A DNA stretch of 64,000 bases from a bacterium. Lineage in GTDB: Bacteria > Planctomycetota > Planctomycetia > Pirellulales > Pirellulaceae. Positions 39,759-49,251 of the stretch are shown in pieces. The DNA lies in contig JAUIGN010000019.1 of NCBI GenBank assembly GCA_030430075.1, forward strand, positions 62,001 to 126,000. Direction: 5' to 3'. Numbering within the stretch: the first letter of the stretch is position 1; every line of letters starts with the position of its first letter. The notes under the pieces are model-generated. The model did no database searches. It was not told the origin of the DNA and saw only the letters and a list, made by a program, of their open reading frames with translations. The translations under genes were made by a program, and so were the position numbers.

Positions 39759-40787
39759 ATGTCGATCATCGAGATTGAAAACTTGACCAAGACGTATCGG
39801 GTCTACCAGAAGCAGGAAGGGCTGGTGGCTTCCCTGCGCGGCCTTTTCCGACGTCAACACCGCGAGGTGGAAGCCGTTCGCGGGATCAACCTGGCCGTCG
39901 AAGAAGGCGAGTTTGTTGCATTTCTGGGCCCCAACGGGGCCGGCAAGACGACGACGTTGAAGCTCCTGTCGGGCGTGATCAACCCCGTCTCCGGGACGGC
40001 CCGGGTCATGGGCCATATCCCCTGGAAGCGCGAAAACGCGTACCGCCGCCGGTTTGCGCTGGTGATGGGACAAAAGAACCAGCTCTGGTGGGACCTGCCG
40101 GCGCAGGAGTCGTTTCGGCTCCACCAGCAGATCTACCGCATCGACCCTGCGCAGTTCGAGCGGACTCGGGACGAGTTGACCGATCTGCTCAAAGTCCGCG
40201 ACCTGCTCCGGCAGCCCGTGCGGGAGCTGTCGTTGGGCGAACGGATGAAAATGGAATTGACGGCCGCCCTCCTGCACTCGCCCGATGTCCTGTTTCTGGA
40301 CGAACCGACGATCGGCTTGGACGTCGTCGCGCAACACAATATTCAGAAGTTCCTCAAGCACTACCAGGCGGAGCGGAACATCACGATCCTCTTGACCAGC
40401 CACTACATGAAGGATGTGGCGGCGCTCTGCAAACGCGTCGTCATCATCACGCAAGGCCGGATCGAATACGACGGATCGTTGAGCGGCATCATCGACAGCT
40501 TTAGCGGGCACAAGATCATTACGCTGCAGTTCGCCCAAGATGACGCGATCGATAATATGGACCGCTTCGGCGACGTCCTGGAACGTGAGCCGCCGCGGGC
40601 CAAGATCCGCGTCCCGCGGGCCGCGGTCGCCAAGACCCTGGCCGCAATCCTGGCCGAACACATGATCGAGGACGTGGCCGTCGAAGACCCGCCGCTGGAA
40701 GAGGTGATCGCAGACCTCTACGCCAGCGTCGATGATGCGCAAGCCGCGCGTGAGCGACCACCTGCGGAAGATCCGGTTTCCCAATGA
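39759..40787 (+). CDS. ABC transporter ATP-binding protein (ABC-2 exporter type)
   Basis: 342 residues. Walker [10 protein letters not shown] (57-64), signature [15 protein letters not shown], Walker [13 protein letters not shown] and a switch histidine in LLTSHYMKD are present, followed by a C-terminal domain of about 90 residues. It is the first of three coupled genes: its TGA overlaps the ATG of the first permease. The closest general type is the COG4586 group of exporters with two different six-helix permeases. The cargo is unknown. Confidence 0.93.
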   Translation: MSIIEIENLTKTYRVYQKQEGLVASLRGLFRRQHREVEAVRGINLAVEEGEFVAFLGPNGAGKTTTLKLLSGVINPVSGTARVMGHIPWKRENAYRRRFALVMGQKNQLWWDLPAQESFRLHQQIYRIDPAQFERTRDELTDLLKVRDLLRQPVRELSLGERMKMELTAALLHSPDVLFLDEPTIGLDVVAQHNIQKFLKHYQAERNITILLTSHYMKDVAALCKRVVIITQGRIEYDGSLSGIIDSFSGHKIITLQFAQDDAIDNMDRFGDVLEREPPRAKIRVPRAAVAKTLAAILAEHMIEDVAVEDPPLEEVIADLYASVDDAQAARERPPAEDPVSQ

Positions 40788-41650
40788 CCGCGCTAATTCG
40801 TGTGAAAACCTGGTGGACCATCCTTCGCATCTGCCTCGAAGAGCGATTGGTTTACCGGGGCGATTTCGCGCTGGGAACGCTCATGCGATTCCTGCCGATC
40901 GTCACGCAGATTTTTCTCTGGTTCGCCATCTTCGAGGCGGTTAAGGATGCGCGGAACGCCGACGATATCAGCTCGATCAGTTTAAGCGGATACCGGTACA
41001 CCGAATTTGTCGCGTACTACTTGCTGACGATGCTCAGCCGAGCGTTCTCGAGCATGCCGGGGCTGGCATCCGGGATCGCTCGGCAAATCCGCGATGGCGA
41101 AGTCAAGAAGTACTTGATCCAGCCCGTCGATATGCTCGGCTTCATGCTCCTGGGGCGGATCGCCCATAAGGTCGCGTATTACTCCGTAGCGATGGGACCG
41201 TTCGCGCTGGTCTTCTTTCTCTGCCGGAACATGTTCAGCGGACTGCCGGCCGAAGCAGCGACCCACTCGCTGACCACGCTGCTGGCTTTCCTGACCTCGC
41301 TCGTCCTGGGATTTGTACTGGGCTACTTCCTGGAGGCGACGATTGGCCTGATCGGCTTCTGGTGGCTGGAGGTCACCTCGATTCTGTTTATCTACATGCT
41401 GTTCAGTTTCTTTCTTTCCGGTCACATGTTCCCGCTGGATATGCTTCCCCAACCCTGGTCGACCCTGGTCGACCTGCTGCCGCTGAAGTACCTTGCCTAT
41501 TTCCCTTCGGCCGTCTTTTTGGGGAAGGTCAGCGGTGCCGAACTGGTGTGGGGACTGACCGTGGAAGTGCTCTGGATTGTGTTTTTTGTGGCCTTGTCCC
41601 GCTGGTTGTATTACCGGGGCATCAAACGATACAGCGGATTCGGAGGTTAA
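40784..41650 (+). CDS. ABC-2 type permease, subunit 1
   Basis: 288 residues with about six hydrophobic segments and an amphipathic N terminus ([26 protein letters not shown]). It overlaps the ATPase gene by four bases (ATGA), so translation is probably coupled. It resembles the COG4587-type permease partner of COG4586 ATPases. Together with the next gene it would form a heterodimeric membrane channel. Confidence 0.87.
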   Translation: MTALIRVKTWWTILRICLEERLVYRGDFALGTLMRFLPIVTQIFLWFAIFEAVKDARNADDISSISLSGYRYTEFVAYYLLTMLSRAFSSMPGLASGIARQIRDGEVKKYLIQPVDMLGFMLLGRIAHKVAYYSVAMGPFALVFFLCRNMFSGLPAEAATHSLTTLLAFLTSLVLGFVLGYFLEATIGLIGFWWLEVTSILFIYMLFSFFLSGHMFPLDMLPQPWSTLVDLLPLKYLAYFPSAVFLGKVSGAELVWGLTVEVLWIVFFVALSRWLYYRGIKRYSGFGG

Positions 41651-41653
41651 GCG

Positions 41654-42532
41654 GTGTCTCCCACATCCCACCCAGCGAATCCGGAACGCCCTCAGTACCT
41701 GCGCGTGTTTCTCACATTCGCCCGCAACAGCCTGGTCCGCGACATGACGTTTCGCGTCAATTTTCTTATCGAGTCGGTTGCTGCCCTCTCCTGGATGATC
41801 GCGAATCTGGGATTCTACTTGTTGATCTTCACCTTTACCGACTCGATCGGAGAACGGACCGGGTGGGGGCAATACGAATTCTTCGTGTTCCTGGCCACCA
41901 CAATGCTGGTCAATAGCGTGGTCCAGGCATTCTTCATGCCCAACGCCCAGGAATTCAGCGAGCTGATTCGCACGGGCGGCCTGGACTTTGCGCTGCTCAA
42001 ACCGATCGACACCCAGTTTTTGATTTCCCTGCAGCGCGTCAACTGGTCGTCGCTGATCAACTTTGTGGCCGGCGCAATCCTGCTCGCCTTCAGCGTTTAC
42101 CAACTTGTGACCCGAGCCGACAATCCGCTCCACCTGACGCCGGCGGCGATCATCCTCTATCCCCTCTTCGTTGCCTGTGGAATCGCCATTCTATACAGCT
42201 TGATGGTCTCCCTGGCCGCGACCAGCATCTGGCTTGGCCGCAACCAATCGCTGTACGACTTCTGGTTCTACATCACGAATTTTTCGCGTTACCCGATGGA
42301 GATCTACAATGGCACCTTCGGACTGCCGTTGCGCTGGTTTTTCACGTTTATCGTGCCGGTCCTGATCGTGGTCAACGTGCCTGCTCGCGTGCTCGCCCAG
42401 CCGCTGCGGCCCGACACCAGCCTCGGTATCGCGATGGGACTGTTTGGGATCGGGGCCACCATGTTCTGCCTCGCCGCATCCCGTTTTGTCTTTCGCCGTT
42501 CGCTGCTGAGCTACCGCAGTGCCAGTAGTTGA
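41654..42532 (+). CDS. ABC-2 type permease, subunit 2
   Basis: 292 residues from GTG 41654, with GGAGG seven bases upstream inside the end of the previous gene. About six hydrophobic segments and the loop RNQSLYDFWFYITNFSRYPMEIY are characteristic of the COG3694 permease group. It completes the three-gene exporter. Confidence 0.87.
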   Translation: MSPTSHPANPERPQYLRVFLTFARNSLVRDMTFRVNFLIESVAALSWMIANLGFYLLIFTFTDSIGERTGWGQYEFFVFLATTMLVNSVVQAFFMPNAQEFSELIRTGGLDFALLKPIDTQFLISLQRVNWSSLINFVAGAILLAFSVYQLVTRADNPLHLTPAAIILYPLFVACGIAILYSLMVSLAATSIWLGRNQSLYDFWFYITNFSRYPMEIYNGTFGLPLRWFFTFIVPVLIVVNVPARVLAQPLRPDTSLGIAMGLFGIGATMFCLAASRFVFRRSLLSYRSASS

Positions 42533-42656
42533 CGGTCGCAGTGCGGCAGGCCCTGCCAGGTCGACGGACCCCCGCCAACTTGTGGCCCTGCCCTGGCGAA
42601 ATGTTCCCGTCGTCCGATCATTTTCAACTCGACGATTCACAAGGAGAGCCGCCAAG

Positions 42657-44027
42657 ATGTGTTTCCTTCGATCCTTCAGTTTGTTTGTTGTTGTCGGCAG
42701 TCATGTGCTGCTCTGCGGGCCGTTGCGGGCCGAGCCGGCCGGTGTGGAAGCGTTAACCGGCGAGCATTCGCCGCTGGCTTCGGGTGAAGTCATCGCCTTC
42801 TTCGGCGACTCGATTACTCAAGCCGGCGCGAAGCCGGGCGGCTATTGCCGCCTGATCGGCGACGCGATCGCGGCCAAGCGCCCCGAGCTCGGCGTCCAGG
42901 TCGTCTACGCCGGCATCAGCGGCAACAAGGTCCCCAACTTGCAGGCACGGGTTGACCGCGATGTACTCTCCAAAAAGCCGACCGTCGTTTTTGTCTACAT
43001 CGGGATCAACGATGTCTGGCATAGCCAGAACGGTCGCGGCACACCCCGCGACCTCTTCGAAGCGGGTTTGCGCAGCCTGATTGCAAAATTCAAGGCCAGC
43101 CACACGACCGTGGTGCTCTGCACGCCAAGTACCATCGGGGAGAAGACCGACGGGACCAATCCGCTGGATGAGATGCTGGAGGAGTACGCCGCCATCAGTC
43201 GGACGGTCGCCAGCGAGACGGGCGTGACCCTCTGCGACCTCCGCCGCAAGTTTCTTGACCACCTCAAGAAACACAATCCGGAGAACCAGGAGCGCGGCAT
43301 CCTGACCGGCGACGGAGTTCATCTAAATGCGGACGGCAACCGGTTTGTAGCGGCCGCGGCCGCCGAGGCGATCGCGGTTGCCCTCCGGGATGACAGCTCG
43401 GCGGCAACCAGCCTGTTCAATGGCAAGGACCTGGATGGCTGGCACGTCGACGTCCCCAGCCGTGACGAGAACCCCCTGGCCCCGGCAACGTTCGTCGTAC
43501 GTGACGGGCTGCTGGTGAGCCTGGGGAAACCGGCCGGCCACTTGATTACCGACGCCAACTTTGAAAACTATCGCCTGGAGGTCGAGTACCGGTTCGCCGC
43601 GCAGCCAGGCAACTGTGGCGTGCTGGTCCATGCTTCCACGCCCCGGGCGCTCTACAAGATGTTTCCCAAGTCGATCGAGGTGCAGATGAACCATCAGCAC
43701 GCGGGAGACTTCTGGTGCATTGTCGAAGATATCAAGGTCCCGAACATGGTCGAGCGTCGAGGTCCACGGGAGAAGTGGGGGATCACCGAGGGCAAGGCCC
43801 GTCGCATTCTCAACCTGACCGACGACTCCGAACATCCCGTCGGACAATGGAATTCGATGGTCATCGAATGCGTCGATGATACGATCGCGGTCTGGGTGAA
43901 CGGTGACAAGGTTAACCACGGAACGCAGTGCACGGCCCGCCGCGGCCAGATCGCGTTGCAGGCAGAAGGTTCTGAAGTGGAATTCCGCAAGCTGATGTTG
44001 ACTCCACTTGCCAAATCGGCCGACTGA
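42657..44027 (+). CDS. Exported SGNH-hydrolase / DUF1080 (3-keto-disaccharide hydrolase-like) fusion
   Basis: 456 residues from ATG 42657, with AAGGAGA about nine bases upstream. After a signal peptide (SLFVVVGSHVLLCGPLRA) comes an SGNH/GDSL esterase domain (about 45-235): nucleophile S52 in GDSITQAG, GISGNKV, GINDVW and the catalytic D-x-x-H in GDGVHLNADGN. A DUF1080 concanavalin-like domain follows (about 245-455: LFNGKDLDGWHV, NCGVLVHAST, IEVQMNHQHAGDFW). The combination suggests deacylation plus binding or cleavage of a glycan outside the cytoplasm. It stands alone after the ABC genes. Confidence 0.88.
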   Translation: MCFLRSFSLFVVVGSHVLLCGPLRAEPAGVEALTGEHSPLASGEVIAFFGDSITQAGAKPGGYCRLIGDAIAAKRPELGVQVVYAGISGNKVPNLQARVDRDVLSKKPTVVFVYIGINDVWHSQNGRGTPRDLFEAGLRSLIAKFKASHTTVVLCTPSTIGEKTDGTNPLDEMLEEYAAISRTVASETGVTLCDLRRKFLDHLKKHNPENQERGILTGDGVHLNADGNRFVAAAAAEAIAVALRDDSSAATSLFNGKDLDGWHVDVPSRDENPLAPATFVVRDGLLVSLGKPAGHLITDANFENYRLEVEYRFAAQPGNCGVLVHASTPRALYKMFPKSIEVQMNHQHAGDFWCIVEDIKVPNMVERRGPREKWGITEGKARRILNLTDDSEHPVGQWNSMVIECVDDTIAVWVNGDKVNHGTQCTARRGQIALQAEGSEVEFRKLMLTPLAKSAD

Positions 44028-44202
44028 CGGCACTACGTCGTCACCGCCGGCGAGGCGCGTTGCTCGGCGATCGCAGGATGCGCTGCCGCTGCGGCCCTCG
44101 ACGACGGCGCCCGGTTTTCGTTGGACCAGCGGCGGGTTACACTGTGGGGTCTGTCCTGTCGGTGTGCCCCCCCCTCCCTTGACGAGATCAAGAACGACCG
44201 CA

Positions 44203-45063
44203 ATGAAGTTGGCATTCAGCAGCAACGCGTACATGCATTTTTCGATCGAGGATACGATCCGCAAGATCGCTGAATTGGGTTACAGCGGGATCGAAGTCCT
44301 GGCCGACGTACCGCATGCATGGCCCTCGTTTCTGCTAGAAGAGCGCAAGCAGTCGATTCGTGATCAGCTCGGCGAGCACGGGTTGCAGATCGCCAATGTC
44401 AATGCGTTCATGATGAACGCCGTCGGCGATCCGCGGCAGCCATACTGGCATCCCGGCTGGACGGATCCGGACCCGCATTACCGGGCGATTCGGCGTGAGC
44501 ATACGATCCGCGCCCTGGAGATGGCCAAGGAGATCGGGGCACCCAACTTGACCACCGAACCGGGCGGCCTGCTGACCGACGAACAGACGTGGGCCGAAGG
44601 TGCCGACCTGTTTTACGAAGAGCTGATGCCGTGCATCGAGGTCGCTGAGCGGGTTGGCGTGGCGCTGTTGATCGAACCTGAGCCCGAGTTGCTGATCGAG
44701 AAGTTTGACCAGTACCTGGAATTTGTCGAACGGATTGACTCGCCAATTGTCGGACTCAACTTCGACATCGGCCACGCCTACTGTGTGGGAGAAGATCCGC
44801 AGGATTGGGTCGAGAAGATGGCGCCCCATACCAAGCACTATCACTTCGAGGACATTGCCGACACGCGGGTGCACAAGCACTTGATCCCCGGACATGGGGC
44901 GGTCGATTTCGCCGCCACACTGCAGGCGATTGACGCCACCGGATATGACGGTTGGATTACGGTCGAGCTCTATCCGTATATCGACAACCCGGACGACGCG
45001 GCCCGTGAGGCGAGGGACTACCTGACCGCCGTGATGGCAACACTGGGGATTGATGTCGAGTAA
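44203..45063 (+). CDS. Sugar phosphate isomerase/epimerase-like TIM-barrel protein
   Basis: 286 residues from ATG 44203; the frame extends upstream but family-like sequence begins at MKLAFSSNAYMHFSIEDTIRKIAELGYSGIE. The xylose-isomerase-like TIM barrel shows EPEPE, GLNFDIGHAYCVGEDP, HYHFEDIADTRVHKHLIPGHG and WITVELYPYIDNP, with conserved acidic and histidine metal ligands. It precedes a UbiA family gene (31-base gap) and, after that, a second TIM-barrel gene. This arrangement recalls part of Ebo-type metabolite clusters. The exact reaction is unknown. Confidence 0.85.
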   Translation: MKLAFSSNAYMHFSIEDTIRKIAELGYSGIEVLADVPHAWPSFLLEERKQSIRDQLGEHGLQIANVNAFMMNAVGDPRQPYWHPGWTDPDPHYRAIRREHTIRALEMAKEIGAPNLTTEPGGLLTDEQTWAEGADLFYEELMPCIEVAERVGVALLIEPEPELLIEKFDQYLEFVERIDSPIVGLNFDIGHAYCVGEDPQDWVEKMAPHTKHYHFEDIADTRVHKHLIPGHGAVDFAATLQAIDATGYDGWITVELYPYIDNPDDAAREARDYLTAVMATLGIDVE

Positions 45064-45094
45064 CCGGACGGACCGTAGAAATGCCGGGTAAGCA

Positions 45095-46087
45095 ATGACC
45101 GACGACTCGCAACCGGCACCCCTTGCGTCGCCGCCCCCCGCGAAGCTGCTTTCTTACTTGCGGTTGTTCCGAGCCCCCAACGTGTTCACCGCGATCGCGG
45201 ATGTGATGATGGGGCTCGTCTTCGTCGCGTCCCTGGACGGCCGCCTGCTGCCGCCTGCCTGCCTGCTGGCCGCTTCCTGCCTGCTGTACACCGCGGGCAT
45301 GGTGCTGAATGATGTCTTCGACGTGGCGGCCGATTCCCGCGAGCGACCGCACCGGCCAATCCCTTCCGGCCAGATTCCCCTGGCCTGGGCACGCTGGCTG
45401 GGTTTCGAGTTCCTCGTCCTCGGCGTGATTGTGGCCGCTTGCGCCGGGTTTGCCGAGCACGATGTGCCGTGGCCCTGGCGGAGCGGGATCGTGGCCGCCT
45501 GCCTGGCCGCCTGTGTGGTCCTCTACGACGCCATCCTCAAGAATACGTTCGTCGCGCCGATCGCGATGGGGGCCTGCCGCTTCTTCAACGTCTTGCTCGG
45601 CATGAGCCTTGACGCCGAGGCACTTGACGGGCCGGTCACCGTGGTCGGCTTCGGGACCTCGCACCTGCTGGTCGCCGGCGGCATTGGAGTCTATATCGCG
45701 GGCGTGACCTGGTTTGCACGGACGGAAGCCAAGACGAGCAACCGAGCCCTGCTGGTGTGGGGCACGGTGGTCATGGCGGTCGGCATCGGAATGCTGGGCA
45801 TGTTTCCCGCAGTCTGTCAGACCGGAATCCAATATCGGCTGGAACCCCAGTATGTCTGGCCATTGGTGCTCTTTATGTTGACGTTCACGATCCTGCGGCG
45901 GTGCCTGCTGGCGATCATGCGTCCAGAACCGCAACGCGTGCAGACCGCGGTCAAGCAGTGCATCATGTCGTTGATCGTCCTGGATGCCGCCGTCTGCCTG
46001 CTGGTTGCCGATTGGCCTTGGGCTGTCGGCGTGCTGGCTTTGTTGGCGCCCATGCTGTTGCTGGGAAAATGGGTTTACTCGACGTAG
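45095..46087 (+). CDS. UbiA family prenyltransferase (EboC-like)
   Basis: 330 residues, about eight or nine transmembrane segments. The opening LLSYLRLFRAPNVFTAIADVMMG and the aspartate-rich motif NDVFDVAADSRERPHRPIPSG are typical of the UbiA superfamily. The second motif region is YDAILKNTFVAPIAMGACRFFNVLLG. The RAPNVFTAIADV start resembles proteins named EboC in the Ebo gene set. It lies between two TIM-barrel genes on the same strand. Substrate and product are unknown, and ubiquinone or menaquinone synthesis is not indicated by the neighbours. Confidence 0.85.
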   Translation: MTDDSQPAPLASPPPAKLLSYLRLFRAPNVFTAIADVMMGLVFVASLDGRLLPPACLLAASCLLYTAGMVLNDVFDVAADSRERPHRPIPSGQIPLAWARWLGFEFLVLGVIVAACAGFAEHDVPWPWRSGIVAACLAACVVLYDAILKNTFVAPIAMGACRFFNVLLGMSLDAEALDGPVTVVGFGTSHLLVAGGIGVYIAGVTWFARTEAKTSNRALLVWGTVVMAVGIGMLGMFPAVCQTGIQYRLEPQYVWPLVLFMLTFTILRRCLLAIMRPEPQRVQTAVKQCIMSLIVLDAAVCLLVADWPWAVGVLALLAPMLLLGKWVYST

Positions 46088-46186
46088 ACCACGGACCGAC
46101 GGATTGGCGGCGGCCTGCCGACGGCCACCCAGCGAGCCGCCTCTCCCATGCAGCGACCAATCAACCACGCTCCGCCGGACCAATCC

Positions 46187-47020
46187 ATGCGACTTGGCTA
46201 CAACACCAACGGCCTGGCCCACCACGACATCGGGCAGGCAATCGAATTACTCGCGGAGATCGGCTACCAAAGCATCGCCATCACCGTGGACCAGCACGTT
46301 CTGAATCCGTTTCGTCCGACCTTGGCGGCAGAAGTGGCCAGGGTCCGCGAGTGCTTGCGGCGGTATGGAATGCATTCGGTAATCGAAACGGGCGCCCGCT
46401 ATTTGCTCGACCCGCGGACGAAGCACGAACCCACATTGCTCTCGGCAACGGCGGCGGAACGGCAACGGCGGATTGCTTTCTTGCAAACCGCGATCGATCT
46501 GGCCAGGGACCTGGAGAGCGACTGCGTCTCGCTCTGGTCCGGCACCCTTCGCGAAACGATCCCGGAGAATGCCGCATTCGAGCGTCTCGTGGCGGGTCTG
46601 AATCAGGTTGTGGACTACGCTCGACGGCAAAACGTGGTGCTCGGCTTCGAACCCGAACCGGGCATGTTCATCGACACCATGACGCGGTTTGAGCAGTTGT
46701 CGTCCCGCGTCGGCGCGACGGAACTCCAACTGACGCTCGACGTCGGCCATCTGCATTGCCTGGGCGAAGTCCCGATCGACGCCGAAATCGACCGCTGGGC
46801 CGAGCGGATCGTCAATGTGCACATCGAAGATATGCGGAAGGGTGTGCATGAACACCGGATGTTCGGCGAGGGAGAAATGGAGTTTCCTCCGCTGCTGCGG
46901 GCCTTTGCCCAGATCGGCTACACGGGCGGTCTGCACGTTGAATTGAGCCGCCATAGCCACGACGGCCCGCGGGTCGCCAAGCAGGCATTCGAGTTCCTGG
47001 ATGGGCTGCGAACTGGCTAA
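46187..47020 (+). CDS. Second TIM-barrel sugar phosphate isomerase/epimerase-like protein
   Basis: 277 residues when started at ATG 46187 (MRLGYNTNGLAHHD), which matches the family opening; an ATG at 46148 is possible. Motifs: LGFEPEPGMFIDTM, LTLDVGHLHCLGEVP, VNVHIEDMRKGVHEHRMFGEGEMEF and LHVELSRHSHDGP, with metal-ligand candidates Glu, Asp and His. It is distantly related to the protein at 44203. Likely in one transcription unit with the UbiA gene. Confidence 0.83.
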   Translation: MRLGYNTNGLAHHDIGQAIELLAEIGYQSIAITVDQHVLNPFRPTLAAEVARVRECLRRYGMHSVIETGARYLLDPRTKHEPTLLSATAAERQRRIAFLQTAIDLARDLESDCVSLWSGTLRETIPENAAFERLVAGLNQVVDYARRQNVVLGFEPEPGMFIDTMTRFEQLSSRVGATELQLTLDVGHLHCLGEVPIDAEIDRWAERIVNVHIEDMRKGVHEHRMFGEGEMEFPPLLRAFAQIGYTGGLHVELSRHSHDGPRVAKQAFEFLDGLRTG

Positions 47021-47582
47021 CGAGGATGATTGATCAGCCGTCGGGGGTTCGCCCCGGTTCCGTTGATTGCAGAGCAAACCGGACGCAAACGAGAGCGTCC
47101 CGCTTACAGCAGGCTGGTGCTAGCAAGAAACTGGCTTCTCTGCGGGAGCGTTTCGCCCTGCGAGAACGAACTTGCAATGTGACGCCTTCCAAGAAGCAAA
47201 CGGCGCAAAGGGGACAACCACCCAGCGGCTGGCAAGCCTGCCAAGCTGGCGACTCCAGGGAAAGCTGTTCTGCTGGCAACGGTTGTAATTCTTGCAGCCG
47301 GTTTCCCGTTTTTTCAATGGGTCCAGATCGCTTGTCCAACAAATCTGTGGCGTTCTCGACTGGCCGTTCCCGGCTGACCGGTCAATCACAAGCAACGATT
47401 GAATCACGTGTTACGACCATTTCGGACCGGCCATTTTTCGGTCTTTACCGATTTGTGAGTTGACGACAGAATACCGCCCCGTTGTTGAGTGGTATGACCA
47501 TTGCAACAGCGCGGCGAAGGGGAGCGCAGCGTATGCGCTCTTGCCACATGGATGTCTTCGTTGGCAGCAAGGAGTGCTAGAA
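47021..47582. other. Intergenic region upstream of the ompH-lpx operon
   Basis: Contains the hairpin repeat at 47025-47060 and otherwise no gene. It should contain the envelope operon promoter, but I could not identify convincing promoter boxes. Confidence 0.5.
47025..47060. repeat. 36-bp intergenic hairpin repeat
   Basis: 33/36 identical to 4872-4907, same orientation, again immediately after a stop codon. Same family as the array at 36715. Confidence 0.75.
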
Positions 47583-48251
47583 GTGAAAACTATTCTTCGG
47601 ATGACCACGTTCGTGGTGACAGCATTGTTCCTGGGTATTTCAGCGGGCAGTGCGCAGGGGCAAGCCCGCGGCAATGCTCCATCCTCGTCGGTTCCCATGG
47701 GAACGCGTGTCGCGGTGATCGACATCAACTTTATCTTCAAGAACCACCAGCGGTTCAAGCAAACGATGGACGGCATCAAGCAGGAGATTGAGTCGTTCGA
47801 AGCGTATCTGCGTGAAGAGCGAAACAAGGTGACGGCGAAGACAGAGCAACTGAAGGGGTTGCCGGCCGGATCGCCGCAGTACAAGCAACTGGAAGAGCAG
47901 ATCGCCACGATGCACACGTCGCTGGGCCTGGAGACGGGTCGCAAGCGGAAGGAGATCCTCGAGCGTGAAGCGAAGGTGTATTACAACTCGTACAAGGAGA
48001 TCGAAGACCGGGTTGCCAAGTTCGCCGACCAGTACGGAATCGGCCTGGTGATGCGTTTCACCAGCGAGCCGATGGACGCCACGAAGCGCGAGTCGGTCCT
48101 GCAAGGGATCAACCGGGCGGTCGTGTTCCAGCGCAACCTGAACATCACCAACGCGATCATCGACGACCTCAACCGGCAGACGCCGCCGCCGCGGGTCAGC
48201 AACGGTGGAAATCGTCCCTTGGTCCCCGGACAGCCTCCACGTCGCAACTAA
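47583..48251 (+). CDS. OmpH/Skp family periplasmic chaperone
   Basis: 222 residues from GTG 47583, eight bases after AAGGAG. A signal peptide (MTTFVVTALFLGISAGSAQGQ) is followed by VAVIDINFIFKNHQRFKQ and a long charged coiled coil (about 60-150), ending in a Pro-rich tail. Skp holds outer membrane proteins during transit through the periplasm. Being first in a run with lpxC and lpxA (33-base gap) supports a Gram-negative-type outer membrane and the classical skp-lpx arrangement. Confidence 0.9.
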   Translation: MKTILRMTTFVVTALFLGISAGSAQGQARGNAPSSSVPMGTRVAVIDINFIFKNHQRFKQTMDGIKQEIESFEAYLREERNKVTAKTEQLKGLPAGSPQYKQLEEQIATMHTSLGLETGRKRKEILEREAKVYYNSYKEIEDRVAKFADQYGIGLVMRFTSEPMDATKRESVLQGINRAVVFQRNLNITNAIIDDLNRQTPPPRVSNGGNRPLVPGQPPRRN

Positions 48252-48284
48252 CTGCCGATTTCTTCAGGCATCGAGAATGACAAC

Positions 48285-49178
48285 GTGGACAGTCCATTGA
48301 GACAACAACGCACCATCGGCAAGACCACGTCCGTGACCGGCTTTGGTTTGTGGAGCGGAAACGACGTTCACGTCGAGTTTCGCCCTGCGGCCCCGGACAC
48401 GGGCCTGGTCTTTGTGCGTTCGGATCTTGCTCGGCACACGAGAATTCCGGCGGCCGTCGACTGGCGTATCGAGGTACCCCGTCGAACGAATCTGGCAGTC
48501 GGCGAAGTCACGGTGGCGATGGTCGAGCACGTCATCGCGGCATGTGCGGGGCTGCAGATCGACAATTGTGAGATTTGGGTCGACGAGGCGGAAATGCCCG
48601 GGATGGATGGCTCGAGTTCGGCATTTGTCGAGGCCCTTGATGAAGCGGGGATCGTCGCGCAATCCGCACCTCGGTCACAACTGGTGGTGACCGAACCGTT
48701 GCGGGTGGGTTCGGACACGGAGTGGGTCGAAGCACGGCCGACGGACGACGGCGTCCTTACTTGCGAGTACCATCTGGACTATGGCCCCGGGCCGATCGGG
48801 CGCCAGAGTTTCAGGTTATCCCTTTCGCCGGACGCTTTCCGGCAGGAGTTGGCCCCGGCACGAACCTTTCTGATGTTGCAGGAGGCCGAGTGGCTCAGGT
48901 CGAGCGGCCTGGGAACACGGGTTACCTATCAGGACCTGCTCGTCTTTGATGACGAACGTCCGATCGACAACCGGTTGCGTTTCGATGACGAATGTGTGCG
49001 TCATAAGACGTTGGACATGGTCGGCGATCTGGCGTTGGCCGGTTGTGATGTGATTGGGCACGTGGTCGCGCACCGCAGCGGGCATCGGTTGAATGCCGAA
49101 CTGGTCGCGGCCCTGTTAGAACGAAGAGAAGCAACGCAGCACCGGGAGGAACGGCGGAATTTACCCAGAAGTGCGTGA
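48285..49178 (+). CDS. lpxC: UDP-3-O-acyl-N-acetylglucosamine deacetylase
   Basis: Zinc deacetylase for the committed step of lipid A synthesis. 297 residues from a GTG at 48285 with a weak ribosome site. Zinc ligands H82 (VEHVIAA), H240 and D244 (VRHKTLDMVGDLALAG) are visible, plus H267 (HRSGHRLN) as the general acid/base region. MDGSSSAFVEAL and APARTFLM are family blocks. There is no fused FabZ domain. lpxA follows after 73 bases. Confidence 0.94.
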   Translation: MDSPLRQQRTIGKTTSVTGFGLWSGNDVHVEFRPAAPDTGLVFVRSDLARHTRIPAAVDWRIEVPRRTNLAVGEVTVAMVEHVIAACAGLQIDNCEIWVDEAEMPGMDGSSSAFVEALDEAGIVAQSAPRSQLVVTEPLRVGSDTEWVEARPTDDGVLTCEYHLDYGPGPIGRQSFRLSLSPDAFRQELAPARTFLMLQEAEWLRSSGLGTRVTYQDLLVFDDERPIDNRLRFDDECVRHKTLDMVGDLALAGCDVIGHVVAHRSGHRLNAELVAALLERREATQHREERRNLPRSA

Positions 49179-49251
49179 GCCACGTCAAGGATGATGTGGT
49201 CAATGCCCTCCGGCGTCGCGACGCGGAGGCTCCTCGAGATGGATCTCAGCT

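Noticed and set aside
40982-42133. Minus-strand open frame over the ABC permease genes
   Set aside because: Composition is His/Gln/Arg-rich shadow sequence and both permeases are clear on the plus strand.
47026-47463. 145-codon plus-strand frame before the ompH gene
   Set aside because: Starts inside the hairpin repeat and has no ribosome site or family resemblance.
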